64,000 nt of DNA, taken from assembly GCA_963747835.1 (NCBI GenBank), contig CAVVGO010000007.1, positions 496,001 to 560,000 on the forward strand, read 5' to 3'. The notes under the pieces were generated by a model. That model saw only the letters and a list, made by a program, of their open reading frames with translations, had not been told where the DNA came from and searched no databases. The DNA comes from JAJPKK01 sp963747835. GTDB lineage: Bacteria > Pseudomonadota > Alphaproteobacteria > Rhizobiales > Xanthobacteraceae. Position numbers and translations under genes: made by a program. Shown here piece after piece: positions 1-7,489 of the stretch; positions within the stretch are counted from its first letter, which is position 1; every line of letters begins with the position of its first letter.

Positions 1-479
1 CAGTATCTGTTCCTGATCATGTTGACGCTGGCGGTGATTTCCCTCGTGGTGGCGCGCATGCCGTCGAGCACTCCAAGCTCGGCTATGGCTTCGCCACCAT
101 TCGCGACGACGAACTGGCGGCCGAGGCATCCGGGGTGCCGACCCTCAAGCTCAAGCTCATCGCCACCGCGCTCTCGGGCGCCATGATGGGCATGGCCGGC
201 GCGCCGTTCCCTTACTACATCAGCTACCTCCAGCCGGCGTCCGCCTTTGCACTCGAATATTCTGTCAACGCCATCGCGATGCCGATGATCGGTGGCACCG
301 TCAGCTGGGTCGGCCCGCTGGTCGGCGCGCTGCTTCTCGGCACGCTGGAGCAGATCACCACCGTGACGATCTCCTCGGCGGTCAATCTCCTGATCGTCGG
401 GGTGCTGCTGGTGGCATTCGTGATCATTGCGCCGAACGGCCTCGTCGGGCTGTGGCGGCGCCTGTTTTCGAAGCGATAG
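1..479 (+). CDS. livM: LivM-type branched-chain amino acid ABC permease, 3' part, frameshifted
   Basis: C-terminal part of an inner-membrane permease of the LivM family, which forms the channel for branched-chain amino acids or related amides. The gene enters from outside the window. Bases 1-60 read as a hydrophobic helix (QYLFLIMLTLAVISL...), but the family continuation EHSKLGYGFATIRDDE is in another frame from about base 63. One base appears to be missing at 61-62, or two extra. Downstream the LivM hallmarks are clear: the EAA-like loop (LGYGFATIRDDELAAEASG) and several membrane helices ending at the stop at 477-479. livG starts two bases later, so this is one operon. The shift is either a sequencing error or a real lesion. 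The family call rests on recognised motifs. Confidence 0.8.
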   Translation, partial: VSVPDHVDAGGDFPRGGAHAVEHSKLGYGFATIRDDELAAEASGVPTLKLKLIATALSGAMMGMAGAPFPYYISYLQPASAFALEYSVNAIAMPMIGGTVSWVGPLVGALLLGTLEQITTVTISSAVNLLIVGVLLVAFVIIAPNGLVGLWRRLFSKR

Positions 480-481
480 CC

Positions 482-1213
482 ATGGCACTTCTCGAAGTGG
501 AAGGGCTCTCCAAGCGGTTCGGCGGCTTCATCGCGCTCGAGGACATCGCGCTGGCGGTGACGGCGGGCGAGCGCGTCGGCCTGATCGGACCCAACGGCTC
601 CGGCAAGAGCACGCTCGTCAACTGCCTGTGCGGCACGCTCGTCAACGAGACCGGCGCGGTGCAATTCGAGGGACACGATCTCGCCGGGCTCGCCGCCCAT
701 CAGCGCACACGGCTCGGCATGGCGCGCAGCTTCCAACTGCCGCGGCCGTTCGCCACTATGACAGTCGCCGACAATCTGCGGGTGCCGATGCTCTACGCTG
801 TCAATGCGCGGCGCAAGCCCGCGCTCTCCGAGGGCGAGATCGGCGAGCGCTGCGGCGAATTGCTGGCGGTGGTCGGGCTCGCCGGCCGGGCGCACAACTA
901 TCCGCGCGATCTCACCCAGGTGGACATGCGCAAGCTGGAGCTCGCGCGGGCGATGGCGTCAGAGCCCAAGCTGCTGATCGCCGACGAGGCCATGGCGGGG
1001 CTTTCCAATTCCGAGGTCAACGACATTGTGGCGCTGCTGATCAAGCTCAACGAGCGCGGCGTGACGGTCATCCTGATTGAGCACATTATGCGCGCCGTGA
1101 TGAACTTCTCCCAGCGCCTGGTGGTGCTGGTATCCGGCCGCAAGATCGCCGACGGCCGCCCCGAAGAGGTGATCCGCGACGCCGAGGTCGAGAGGGCTTA
1201 TCTTGGCCAATAG
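482..1213 (+). CDS. livG: LivG-type branched-chain amino acid ABC transporter ATPase
   Basis: Cytoplasmic ATPase (243 aa) that would power the LivHM permease. Walker A is GPNGSGKST near residue 39. The signature region reads LTQVDMRKLELARAM, the variant found in one LivG subfamily in place of a classical LSGGQ. Walker B is LLIADEAMAGLS, and the H-loop lies in VILIEHIMRAV. I start at the ATG at 482, two bases after livM, where MALLEVEGLSKRFGG matches the usual family N terminus; an in-frame codon 30 bases upstream lies inside livM and is less likely. Its end overlaps livF by 11 bases, which suggests translational coupling. The substrate (leucine-type amino acids, urea or short amides) cannot be told from the ATPase. 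Confidence 0.9.
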   Translation: MALLEVEGLSKRFGGFIALEDIALAVTAGERVGLIGPNGSGKSTLVNCLCGTLVNETGAVQFEGHDLAGLAAHQRTRLGMARSFQLPRPFATMTVADNLRVPMLYAVNARRKPALSEGEIGERCGELLAVVGLAGRAHNYPRDLTQVDMRKLELARAMASEPKLLIADEAMAGLSNSEVNDIVALLIKLNERGVTVILIEHIMRAVMNFSQRLVVLVSGRKIADGRPEEVIRDAEVERAYLGQ

Positions 1214-1934
1214 CCTCACCATCGCCGGGATCGATGCCGGTTACGGCGCCGTGCGGGTGCTGGCGGACGTATCCGTCGAGGTGCGCGATGGCGAGACCGT
1301 GGTACTGCTCGGCACGAACGGCAACGGCAAAAGTACGCTCATGAAGTCCATCATGGGCATCGTGCGGCCGACTGCCGGATCGATCGTGGCCGAGATTGAG
1401 GGCGTGCGCCACGATCTCGTCGGGTGTCCCGTCGAGGAGATCGTCGATCTCGGCATCGCCCTGGTGCCGGAGGGCCGCCGGTTGTTCCCACGGCTCACCG
1501 TCGAGGAAAATCTCCTGCTCGGCGCGTTCCGCCCCAAGGCGCGCGCCCAGATCAAGACCAACATGGAGTTCTGCTTCACGGCGTTTCCGCGCCTCGCCGA
1601 GCGGCGCCGCCAGTTTGCCGGCTCGATGAGCGGCGGCGAGCAGCAGATGCTCGCGCTCGGCCGCGCCTTGATGCTGGCGCCGCGTATCCTGCTGGTTGAC
1701 GAGCCCTCCGTCGGCCTCGCCCCGGTGCTGGTCAGCCGGACCATCGACGCGATCCGGGAGCTCAAGGACCGGTACAAGCTCACCGTCCTGATGGCCGAGC
1801 AGAATTTCCCCCAGGCACTGCGCATCGCCGACCGCGGCTATGTCATCGTCCACGGCAAGATCGCGTTCGAGGGTAAATCGGCCGACGAGCTCAACAACAA
1901 TGATTTGATCCGGAAGTTTTACCTGGGGCTTTGA
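1203..1934 (+). CDS. livF: LivF-type branched-chain amino acid ABC transporter ATPase
   Basis: Second ATPase of the liv transporter (243 aa). Walker A is GTNGNGKST, the signature is MSGGEQQMLALGRAL, Walker B is ILLVDEPSVGLAP, and VLMAEQNF carries the switch region (Q in place of H, usual for LivF). Translation appears to start at a TTG at 1203 that overlaps the end of livG; a GAGAGGG stretch a few bases upstream could be the ribosome binding site, and the N terminus ANSLTIAGIDAGYG fits the family. This is the last visible gene of the operon. The next gene converges from the other strand. Confidence 0.9.
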   Translation: MANSLTIAGIDAGYGAVRVLADVSVEVRDGETVVLLGTNGNGKSTLMKSIMGIVRPTAGSIVAEIEGVRHDLVGCPVEEIVDLGIALVPEGRRLFPRLTVEENLLLGAFRPKARAQIKTNMEFCFTAFPRLAERRRQFAGSMSGGEQQMLALGRALMLAPRILLVDEPSVGLAPVLVSRTIDAIRELKDRYKLTVLMAEQNFPQALRIADRGYVIVHGKIAFEGKSADELNNNDLIRKFYLGL

Positions 1935-2147
1935 CACGTCCCGGGCCGCACGCACATTTTTTGGCGCGCGAGTGTCCGGTTGAACGTACAACACAACATT
2001 TGTCGTTCCGGGGCGCCGTGAAGGCCTTGTTGTGCCGCATTATTGCGCCGCGGCGCCGGCCAACGCGATGGCGGCCGCCGCGACGGCGGATGTCGGCGTG
2101 GGACGCATGTCGCGTCCTCCAACGGATGACGGCGTGCCGTCATCGTC

Positions 2148-2450
2148 TTATTTTGTCGCCTCTCCGGACTCCACGATGAAGGTTTCGACCTCGCCCGCTC
2201 CGTCACGGCGAAACGCCGCGGCCTCGTCGTATTCGGGCGATTGGAAGCAGGTCACGGCCTGCTCGAACGTGTCGAACTCCACCACCACGAAGCGGCGGAA
2301 CGTGTCGGGACCTTCCATGACCTGGAACCGACCGCCGCGGGCAAGAACGCGCCCGCCATATTTGGCGAAAATGGCCGGGATACGGTCGGTGTATTTCTTG
2401 TATTCGACCGGATCGACGATGCGCGAACGTGCGACCCAATAAGCGGGCAT
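2148..2450 (-). CDS. DUF1330 family protein
   Basis: Small cytoplasmic protein (100 aa) of the DUF1330 family, dimeric alpha-beta barrels of the ferredoxin-like type with no settled biochemical role. Family features visible are the N-terminal PAYWVARSRIVDPVEYKKY, the conserved glycine-rich turn GGRVLARGG, and RRFVVVEFDTFEQAV followed by the SPEY segment. I choose the ATG at 2450, preceded by AGGAG six bases upstream; an in-frame TTG one codon earlier is possible. It is convergent with livF and divergent from the VOC gene at 2580. The function is unknown. Confidence 0.85.
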   Translation of the reverse strand: MPAYWVARSRIVDPVEYKKYTDRIPAIFAKYGGRVLARGGRFQVMEGPDTFRRFVVVEFDTFEQAVTCFQSPEYDEAAAFRRDGAGEVETFIVESGEATK

Positions 2451-2579
2451 CAAGAGCTCCTGTGCGGCTGGACTTCATGGCGGTGATCGGGGAAGCTCAT
2501 CGGCAAAGCGCGAAACCGACTTGATGTCAACGACGCGCGTAACGAAAACCAGGACGCTACACATAACGAGGAGCCCGCC

Positions 2580-3038
2580 ATGCCGCTTCACCACCTCCAG
2601 CATTTTCTGATTCAGACCGAGGACATGGAGAAGACCCGGGACTGGTACGTCGACGTGCTCGGCATGCGGGTCGGTCCGCACCCGGATTTCAAGTTCCCGG
2701 TGTACTGGCTCTACATCGGCGATACCGACGTGCTGCACATCACCGAGGGCGGCGCCAAGGTGTCGGAGAACCGCTTGAAATATGTCGGCCAACAGTCGAC
2801 CGCGACCTCCGGCACGGGCGTCGTCGATCACGTCGCGTTCCGCGCCACGGGGCTGCTCGACATGATCGCAAACCTCAAGAACAAGGGCGTCGACTTCAAG
2901 GAGCGCCGCGTCAACGGTCAGGGCCTTTATCAACTGTTCCTGCTCGATCCCAACGGCGTCAAGATCGAGCTCAATTTCGAAGCCGCCGAAGCCGCGGGCC
3001 GCGAGCCGGAGCTGATGGCATCGGCGTTGACGTCATAG
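2580..3038 (+). CDS. VOC (glyoxalase/dioxygenase fold) family protein
   Basis: Soluble 152-aa protein with one vicinal-oxygen-chelate domain. The N terminus LHHLQHFLIQTEDMEKTRDWY carries the first beta-alpha unit and a potential metal ligand His; VVDHVAFRATGLLDMIANL begins the second unit; LFLLDPNGVKIELNF is the typical end with a conserved Glu ligand. Members isomerise, cleave or dioxygenate small substrates, or bind antibiotics. Nothing here shows which. GAGGAG lies eight bases before the ATG. The 126-base gap to the divergent DUF1330 gene must hold both promoters. Confidence 0.85.
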   Translation: MPLHHLQHFLIQTEDMEKTRDWYVDVLGMRVGPHPDFKFPVYWLYIGDTDVLHITEGGAKVSENRLKYVGQQSTATSGTGVVDHVAFRATGLLDMIANLKNKGVDFKERRVNGQGLYQLFLLDPNGVKIELNFEAAEAAGREPELMASALTS

Positions 3039-3227
3039 TTCGGATTTCGCGATGTCGCGGCAGATCATCGACCTGTCGGTCCCGATGAAAATTCGCTGAA
3101 TGCAGCGAAAATTGCAGCGAATTCGGGACCCCCGCCCTAAGCAGGTGATAGCCGCGAGTTCGCACGCCAAAGAGGTTTCAAAGTTCATCTCTCGCATTGC
3201 CTTTGCGTCATCCCGGCTGGACGGTAA

Positions 3228-3242
3228 GCCTATAATATAGGC
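3228..3242. terminator. Short perfect hairpin followed by a T-run
   Basis: Two seven-base arms (GCCTATA and TATAGGC) are separated by one base and followed on the plus strand by CTCTTTTTCT. It lies about 190 bases after the VOC gene and 95 bases before the DUF2325 gene. It could be a weak intrinsic terminator, although the single-base spacer forces a loop made from the arms. A protein-binding palindrome is the alternative. Confidence 0.35.
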
Positions 3243-3306
3243 CTCTTTTTCTGGTCCGGCAAGGCGGCAAATACCCCTTTTCAGAACCGGGATTGTGTGC
3301 GACATT

Positions 3307-3330
3307 CGCTATATTCAACAGGATATAGCG
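3307..3330. promoter_or_regulatory. Mo-box-like palindrome (candidate ModE-type operator)
   Basis: Perfect inverted repeat with arms CGCTATAT and ATATAGCG separated by eight bases, ending seven bases before the ATG of the DUF2325 gene. The arms and spacing match what I know of ModE/Mop-regulator binding sites in proteobacteria (CGnTATAT, eight bases, ATATAnCG). Its position over the start region would suit repression. A molbindin gene lies about 7.4 kb away, but no modE or mod transporter is in the window, so the molybdenum link is inference. Confidence 0.5.
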
Positions 3331-3337
3331 TGCAGTA

Positions 3338-4663
3338 ATGTCGTCCCGCGCCTCGGATCTGTTGACGAGCATCTTCGCGAACGGTCAGGCGCCGACCCCG
3401 CCGGCGGTTCGCCGCGCCGTGATTCCCATGAAGGTGCGCGCGCCCGACGAAGGGCCTGAGTTCACCCCCCCTGTCACCAAGCGGCGCACCGCGATCTGGG
3501 ACATGCACCACAGCGTGCATTGCTCCATCATCGGCACCTGCCTTTCGAGCGGCGAATTGCGCCGACTGCTGACCAAGCTTGGCGTGCACGGCGCCGACAC
3601 GGCCAACGACCACGATTTGCACAAGCAGGGCGTGGCGCTGGCCGGGCGCGCCCATGACGGCGGCAAATTCATCCAGAAGGCGCTGGACCGCCGCCATGAA
3701 GCGGCGATCAAGCAGTTCGCCAAGGCCAAGGACCAGAGCGCATTGCGCCCGCTGTGGGATGATGCGGTCAAGCGCGGCGATATTCCGGGCGCCTATTGGG
3801 CGGTGCTAAGCCACCCGGCCGCGTCCGACGCCATCATGCGGCAGGCGTTCGGCGACGTGCACATGCTGTCGCATCTGGTCGGCGCCGCCAACCGGGCCGA
3901 TATCCGCCGGCTTCGCCAGCTCGAGGAGGACAATGCCGCGCTGTCGGAGAAGCTCGAGCTGCAGCAGCGCCAATTGCGCGACGGCTTCACCGCGCGCGAC
4001 CAGAAGATCCGGATGCTCAACGAAGCGTTGAGCCGAGCGCTTGCCCAGGCGCCGGCCCTCCCCGAGAACGCGAGCGACGACGCCCGCGCCGCCAAGGATG
4101 CACTGGTTGACCTTGACCGACGGCTGAGCCGGGAGGTTGCCCGCCGCGAGCGCCTCGAAAGCCGTATCGAGGCGGCCACTCTCGCACAGTCACAGGCGGA
4201 ACGTGCCCGCGATGCCGCCGAACAGACCTGCGAAGGCCTGCGTGGCGAATTGGCGCTGGCGGAGATGCAGATCGACGGCTGGCTCGCGAACGGTGCCGGC
4301 GCCGATGACGCCGATGGATCGGCAGCCCTCGCCCTTGATGGCGCGCAGGTGCTTTACGTCGGCGGCCGAGCTCACCAGGTGCCGCAGCTCAAGGCCATGG
4401 TGGAACGCGCCGGCGGTGCTTTCCTCCATCATGACGGCGGCATCGAGCACAGCATGACGCTGCTGCCGGGCCTGATCAGCCGCGCCGACTGCGCGGTGTT
4501 TCCGATCGACTGCATCAGCCATGACGCCATGGGCATGTTGAAGCGGCAGTGCCGGCAGTCCGCAAAGCCGTTCATTCCGGTGCGGACGTCGAGCCTCGCG
4601 AGCTTGCTGTCTGGACTGGCAATGCTGGATCGGACGCCGGCAACGGGCATCGCGGCCGAGTGA
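3338..4663 (+). CDS. DUF2325 domain protein with central coiled coil
   Basis: Predicted cytoplasmic protein of 441 aa. Residues about 50-80 hold a conserved WDMHHSVHCSIIGTC motif (His and Cys rich) followed by LSSGELRRLL. Residues about 190-330 are a long heptad-rich coiled coil. Residues about 335-425 are the DUF2325 domain (VLYVGGRAHQVPQLKAMVE..., HHDGG, DCISHDAMGMLKRQC). DUF2325 proteins have no agreed function; the small domain resembles nucleotide-sugar or Rossmann-like folds, and the conserved Cys/His could bind metal or sense redox. The gene stands alone and is followed by repeats. The palindrome just before its ATG suggests direct repression, possibly by molybdate. The start is supported by the palindrome position; no strong ribosome binding site is seen. 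Confidence 0.8.
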   Translation: MSSRASDLLTSIFANGQAPTPPAVRRAVIPMKVRAPDEGPEFTPPVTKRRTAIWDMHHSVHCSIIGTCLSSGELRRLLTKLGVHGADTANDHDLHKQGVALAGRAHDGGKFIQKALDRRHEAAIKQFAKAKDQSALRPLWDDAVKRGDIPGAYWAVLSHPAASDAIMRQAFGDVHMLSHLVGAANRADIRRLRQLEEDNAALSEKLELQQRQLRDGFTARDQKIRMLNEALSRALAQAPALPENASDDARAAKDALVDLDRRLSREVARRERLESRIEAATLAQSQAERARDAAEQTCEGLRGELALAEMQIDGWLANGAGADDADGSAALALDGAQVLYVGGRAHQVPQLKAMVERAGGAFLHHDGGIEHSMTLLPGLISRADCAVFPIDCISHDAMGMLKRQCRQSAKPFIPVRTSSLASLLSGLAMLDRTPATGIAAE

Positions 4664-4749
4664 GCATCGGAAGGCGGCCGACGACCTATCCGCTGTCTTC
4701 ACCCAGCTTGACCGGATAGACGCTCGGTTGAAGCTTTTGCGGTCCAGCG

Positions 4750-4940
4750 CAGAGCTAGTGTTGTGGTTCCAACGCTTGATTCCCCATATTGTCATCGCCC
4801 GGCCTTTGACCGGGCGATCCAGTAACCACGCAGCTTCGAGTAGGGCATAACCTTTTCTCATCGGCTGGCAGGTGGTTACTGGATGCCCCGCTTTTCGCGG
4901 AGCATGACACTGATAAGCTATGAACTGTTAGAAGTCACAA
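4750..4940. repeat. Dispersed palindromic repeat, family A, copy 1
   Basis: About 190 bases that recur at 12129-12320 with roughly 80-85% identity by eye, and in a shorter form at 16228-16326. It is built from two hairpins (arms CATCGCCCGG/CCGGGCGAT and ATGCCCCGC/GCGGAGCAT) whose inner flanks CCAGTAACCAC and GTGGTTACTGG are themselves inverted, so the whole unit can fold into a cruciform. It begins near GTGTTGTGGTTCCAACGC. There is no coding potential beyond accidental frames. It sits in the 561-base gap between the DUF2325 and AbiE genes. Confidence 0.75.
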
Positions 4941-4943
4941 CAC

Positions 4944-5037
4944 TAGAGCATGTTTCGGTGCAATCAAGTCACCGCTTCCATCGTCATGCCCGCGGCTTGT
5001 CGCGGGCATCCACGTCTTCCTAGGGCGATTCAGCAAG
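4944..5037. repeat. Dispersed palindromic repeat, family B, copy 1
   Basis: Begins AGAGCATGTTTCGGTGC, contains a hairpin with arms ATGCCCGCG and CGCGGGCAT, and continues through a CGTCTT segment. The same order of segments appears in reverse complement at 60888-61050. It directly follows repeat A and directly precedes repeat C, so three repeat types are stacked in one gap. This looks like a common landing site. Confidence 0.6.
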
Positions 5038-5040
5038 CGC

Positions 5041-5137
5041 AGGGCGCAATCGCTTTATTGCGCCGACGTGTAGGCCGGCTCGCATTGATGGAAGCTTCGC
5101 TTCGGAGCGGCGCAATAAAGAGATTGCGCCCTACGCC
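5041..5137. repeat. Inverted-repeat (MITE-like) element, family C, complete copy
   Basis: About 97 bases bounded by imperfect terminal inverted repeats (AGGGCGCAATCGCTTTATTG at the left, matched by CAATAAAGAGATTGCGCCCT at the right). The first 64 bases are identical to 6929-6992, on the other side of the AbiE pair, in the same orientation. No transposase is encoded. The terminal repeats make it look like a non-autonomous mobile or REP-type element. Confidence 0.65.
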
Positions 5138-5224
5138 CTGAAGGGTCGAGGAGATGGGGCTTGGTATGGAGGGCTTGCGCGTCGGCGCGACATTTATGGC
5201 CGGGGCCAAGCGCCCGCCGGGACT

Positions 5225-6241
5225 TCAGTTTTCCTTCGCCTTCGAGTTCGCCCGGAGCTCTAAATCGGCGCAGCGCTTCATGAGGTCAGAGAAGATTTCC
5301 GCGTCCTCCAAGAGAATCCCGTCATCGGCCATCTTCTTGTAATCCGCTTCGAGCGCTTTGAGGGCTTCCGCATCTGGAACGACTTGAAGAGCGCCCGAGA
5401 CGGCCGCCACGTAGTCGATGGGATTGCCTTTGCTATCCCTGAAGCGGAAAAACTTTCCCTTGAATTCCGCAACTTCGTTCGCCAACGCACGGTCTTCAAA
5501 AGCTGCATCCGCGTAGCCTGCATCGTCCAGCCGCACGAGATCGTGCCAGTGGCGGGAAAGGCGATCGCCTTGTGTGCCCTGCTTGCAAAAGACGTGAACC
5601 GCCGTGGCTTTTTCCCAAAACGTGCGCTTGGGCAGCATCACCCTTGGTTTTGCGGCAGGAAATTCCAACTCCGGCAGGTGCGCGGCCGCGTTGCACGTGA
5701 TTTGCCGCTCCTCGCATGGTTCGCCGGTCGAGCGCGCGCCGAACTCCAGGGTAACGCGGGGCGAAACATAGCCGGTGCCCGTCGCGAGTGGGTCATAGTC
5801 GATGTAGATTTTCGCGCCATCCGCGGCGACTTTCACGTCCACGCCGTCGGCCGCGACATGCTTGTTGATGGCCGGCAGCGCCGCGTCCCGAACCCAAACA
5901 GGGAGCTTCTCGTCGATCGCGTCTCTCCACGGCTTTACCTGACTATTCGATATTGGAATTGCTGCGCCATCTCCGACGAGCTCCGGGATTAACTTGCGCA
6001 CGTCATAAGTGACGTCAACGTCTTCCGAAAATCGGGCGATGACGTCATAGGCCTTTGACAAAGACGTGCCGCCCTTGAAAACCAAGTGGTTGCCGAATTC
6101 CGACGAAAATAGCCCGTCGATGGCCCATACGACATAAATGTCTTTTTCAAGTAAATGAACAGGCCGCCCCGACGCCGTGGCGGCGACGCCCAAAGCTGCA
6201 AGCCGGTCCTCCCGCGACAAAGTCAGGTAGTTCTCAGCCAT
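5225..6241 (-). CDS. abiEii: AbiEii/AbiGii-type nucleotidyltransferase toxin
   Basis: Toxin half of a type IV-like toxin-antitoxin or abortive-infection pair (338 aa). The nucleotidyltransferase core is clear: FKGGTSLSKAYD (GG[S/T] motif) followed by RFSEDVDVTYD (DxD-type catalytic Asp pair). Related toxins transfer nucleotides to tRNA or other targets and stop growth, for example on phage infection. The first ATG giving a good N terminus is at 6241 (MAENYLTLSREDRL). It overlaps the antitoxin stop by eight bases (ATGGCTGA), typical of coupled TA genes. The pair lies between two copies of repeat C and next to recombinase debris, which fits horizontal acquisition. Confidence 0.85.
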   Translation of the reverse strand: MAENYLTLSREDRLAALGVAATASGRPVHLLEKDIYVVWAIDGLFSSEFGNHLVFKGGTSLSKAYDVIARFSEDVDVTYDVRKLIPELVGDGAAIPISNSQVKPWRDAIDEKLPVWVRDAALPAINKHVAADGVDVKVAADGAKIYIDYDPLATGTGYVSPRVTLEFGARSTGEPCEERQITCNAAAHLPELEFPAAKPRVMLPKRTFWEKATAVHVFCKQGTQGDRLSRHWHDLVRLDDAGYADAAFEDRALANEVAEFKGKFFRFRDSKGNPIDYVAAVSGALQVVPDAEALKALEADYKKMADDGILLEDAEIFSDLMKRCADLELRANSKAKEN

Positions 6242-6833
6242 GGGGCACGAAGGCTTGACGGATGGACTTCGACAGCCATCCGGGAAGCGCGGGCCGGACG
6301 GCGATGAGTTCGTCGACCGTGGACTGCGGAAGCTTGCGCTTGAGCATCGCCAATGCCTCCGACGCACGGTGCTCTCCGATCCATGCCAGCGCGCGCACAG
6401 CCGCACCGGCGGCCGGGTGCGAAGGAAGCAGCATCCACGAAGGCGCATGCTTCATCTCGACAACCTGCGCGCCGAGCTTAAGGCGCCGGTTTTTCCCGGA
6501 CGTGAGAAAAACGAGCTTCGTCGGAACCTGCGTCGTCAAGCCAAGCGAATTCGCCGCGGCCGCGCCATGCGCGACGACGGTTTCGGCGCGCGTCGCCGCG
6601 ATGCTCTCGATGACTTTTTCAGCGGCGGGGGCCCGGGTTCCAAAACGCGTCTGGACGGGTCTGACGTAAGCACCGCGGTAAAGCGGCATCAGCTCCTTGC
6701 GTTCCTTGAGACGCTTGAGCGCCTGATCGACCGCGGCCCGGCTTCCAAGATGCAAGAACTCCTTGGCGCTGATCACAGCGCCTTCCGGGAGCGTCTTGGC
6801 CTCGCTCAGGATTTTTTCGGCAACGGTCTGCAC
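6234..6833 (-). CDS. abiEi: AbiEi-type antitoxin (DUF6088-like), transcriptional autoregulator
   Basis: Antitoxin partner of the downstream toxin (199 aa from the chosen start). The N-terminal winged-helix segment is recognisable (EFLHLGSRAAVDQALKRLKER...LYRGAYVRP), followed by the C-terminal antitoxin domain. Known AbiEi proteins bind inverted repeats in their own promoter. I prefer the GTG at 6833 because AGAGGA lies about five bases upstream and because it leaves the inverted repeat at 6845-6874 in the leader. An in-frame TTG at 6881 would give 16 more residues and put the repeat inside the gene. The gene ends inside the toxin start, so the two are translationally coupled. Confidence 0.8.
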   Translation of the reverse strand: MQTVAEKILSEAKTLPEGAVISAKEFLHLGSRAAVDQALKRLKERKELMPLYRGAYVRPVQTRFGTRAPAAEKVIESIAATRAETVVAHGAAAANSLGLTTQVPTKLVFLTSGKNRRLKLGAQVVEMKHAPSWMLLPSHPAAGAAVRALAWIGEHRASEALAMLKRKLPQSTVDELIAVRPALPGWLSKSIRQAFVPHG

Positions 6834-6844
6834 GGCGTCCTCTT

Positions 6845-6874
6845 CTGTCAGAAGAATAGATCGGTTTCTGACAG
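6845..6874. promoter_or_regulatory. Inverted repeat, candidate AbiEi operator
   Basis: Seven-base arms CTGTCAG and CTGACAG separated by 16 bases. It lies between the putative promoter (6894-6921) and the preferred GTG start of the antitoxin, where autorepressors of this family bind. This is inference from position and symmetry. Confidence 0.4.
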
Positions 6875-6893
6875 TTCGCAAGAACTGAGATAT

Positions 6894-6921
6894 TTTATAA
6901 GCGATATCAATCAGTTGTCAG
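6894..6921 (-). promoter_or_regulatory. Putative sigma-70 promoter for the AbiE pair
   Basis: On the minus strand, CTGACA (one mismatch to TTGACA) is followed after 16 bases by TATAAA (one mismatch to TATAAT). The region is AT-rich compared with its surroundings and lies immediately before the inverted repeat and the antitoxin gene. Confidence 0.4.
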
Positions 6922-6928
6922 CATGCGT

Positions 6929-6992
6929 AGGGCGCAATCGCTTTATTGCGCCGACGTGTAGGCCGGCTCGCATTGATGGAAGCTTCGCTTCG
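6929..6992. repeat. Family C repeat, truncated copy
   Basis: Identical over 64 bases to 5041-5104 and in the same orientation, then broken off: instead of the right terminal repeat the sequence runs straight into a headless recombinase gene at 6993. Together the two copies form direct repeats around the AbiE genes. Confidence 0.7.
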
Positions 6993-7319
6993 AGCTTAAA
7001 GATCATCAAGGCTGTGATCGACGCCGGCGCCGCCATCAAGGCGCTCGATCGCAGTTATATCGATCTCACCACGCCCATGGGCCGGGGCTTCATGGCGACG
7101 ATGTCCGCCATGGCTGAGGACGAACGGCTGAGGATCGTAAAGCGCACTCATGAGGGCCGCCAGATCGCGCGCGCCAACGGCGCGAAGATGGGCCGCAAGC
7201 CGAAGTTCAATCCTCACCGGATCAAAGAAGCGCGTCAGCGCCTCGCCAAGGGTGAGAGGACCCGCGACCTGGCCAAGGTTTACGTTGTCAGCCGCAGCAC
7301 GATTTCGAGGCTTGCGTGA
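6993..7319 (+). pseudogene. Serine recombinase/resolvase, C-terminal remnant
   Basis: About 108 codons matching the C-terminal half of resolvase/invertase family serine recombinases. It retains the long-helix segment (PMGRGFMATMSAMAEDERLRI), an AKMGRKPK-type hinge, and a C-terminal helix-turn-helix (RTRDLAKVYVVSRSTISRLA). The catalytic N-terminal domain with the active serine is missing, since the reading frame begins exactly where repeat C breaks off. It cannot be active. It marks a former mobile element or inversion system beside the AbiE pair. Confidence 0.75.
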
Positions 7320-7489
7320 GCGCCGTGCGCGGCCCGCGCCGCAATGGCCGCAGTACCTCAGTTAGCCGACCACTTGCGGCGCTGCTATATTCTTCGGAGA
7401 TGGGCCAGGAGGAGACATCCCGCCGCGTTGGCCCCGGACATGAGATGACGATGAAAATCGTGCCAATATGCTCGATGTAAACTACGACT

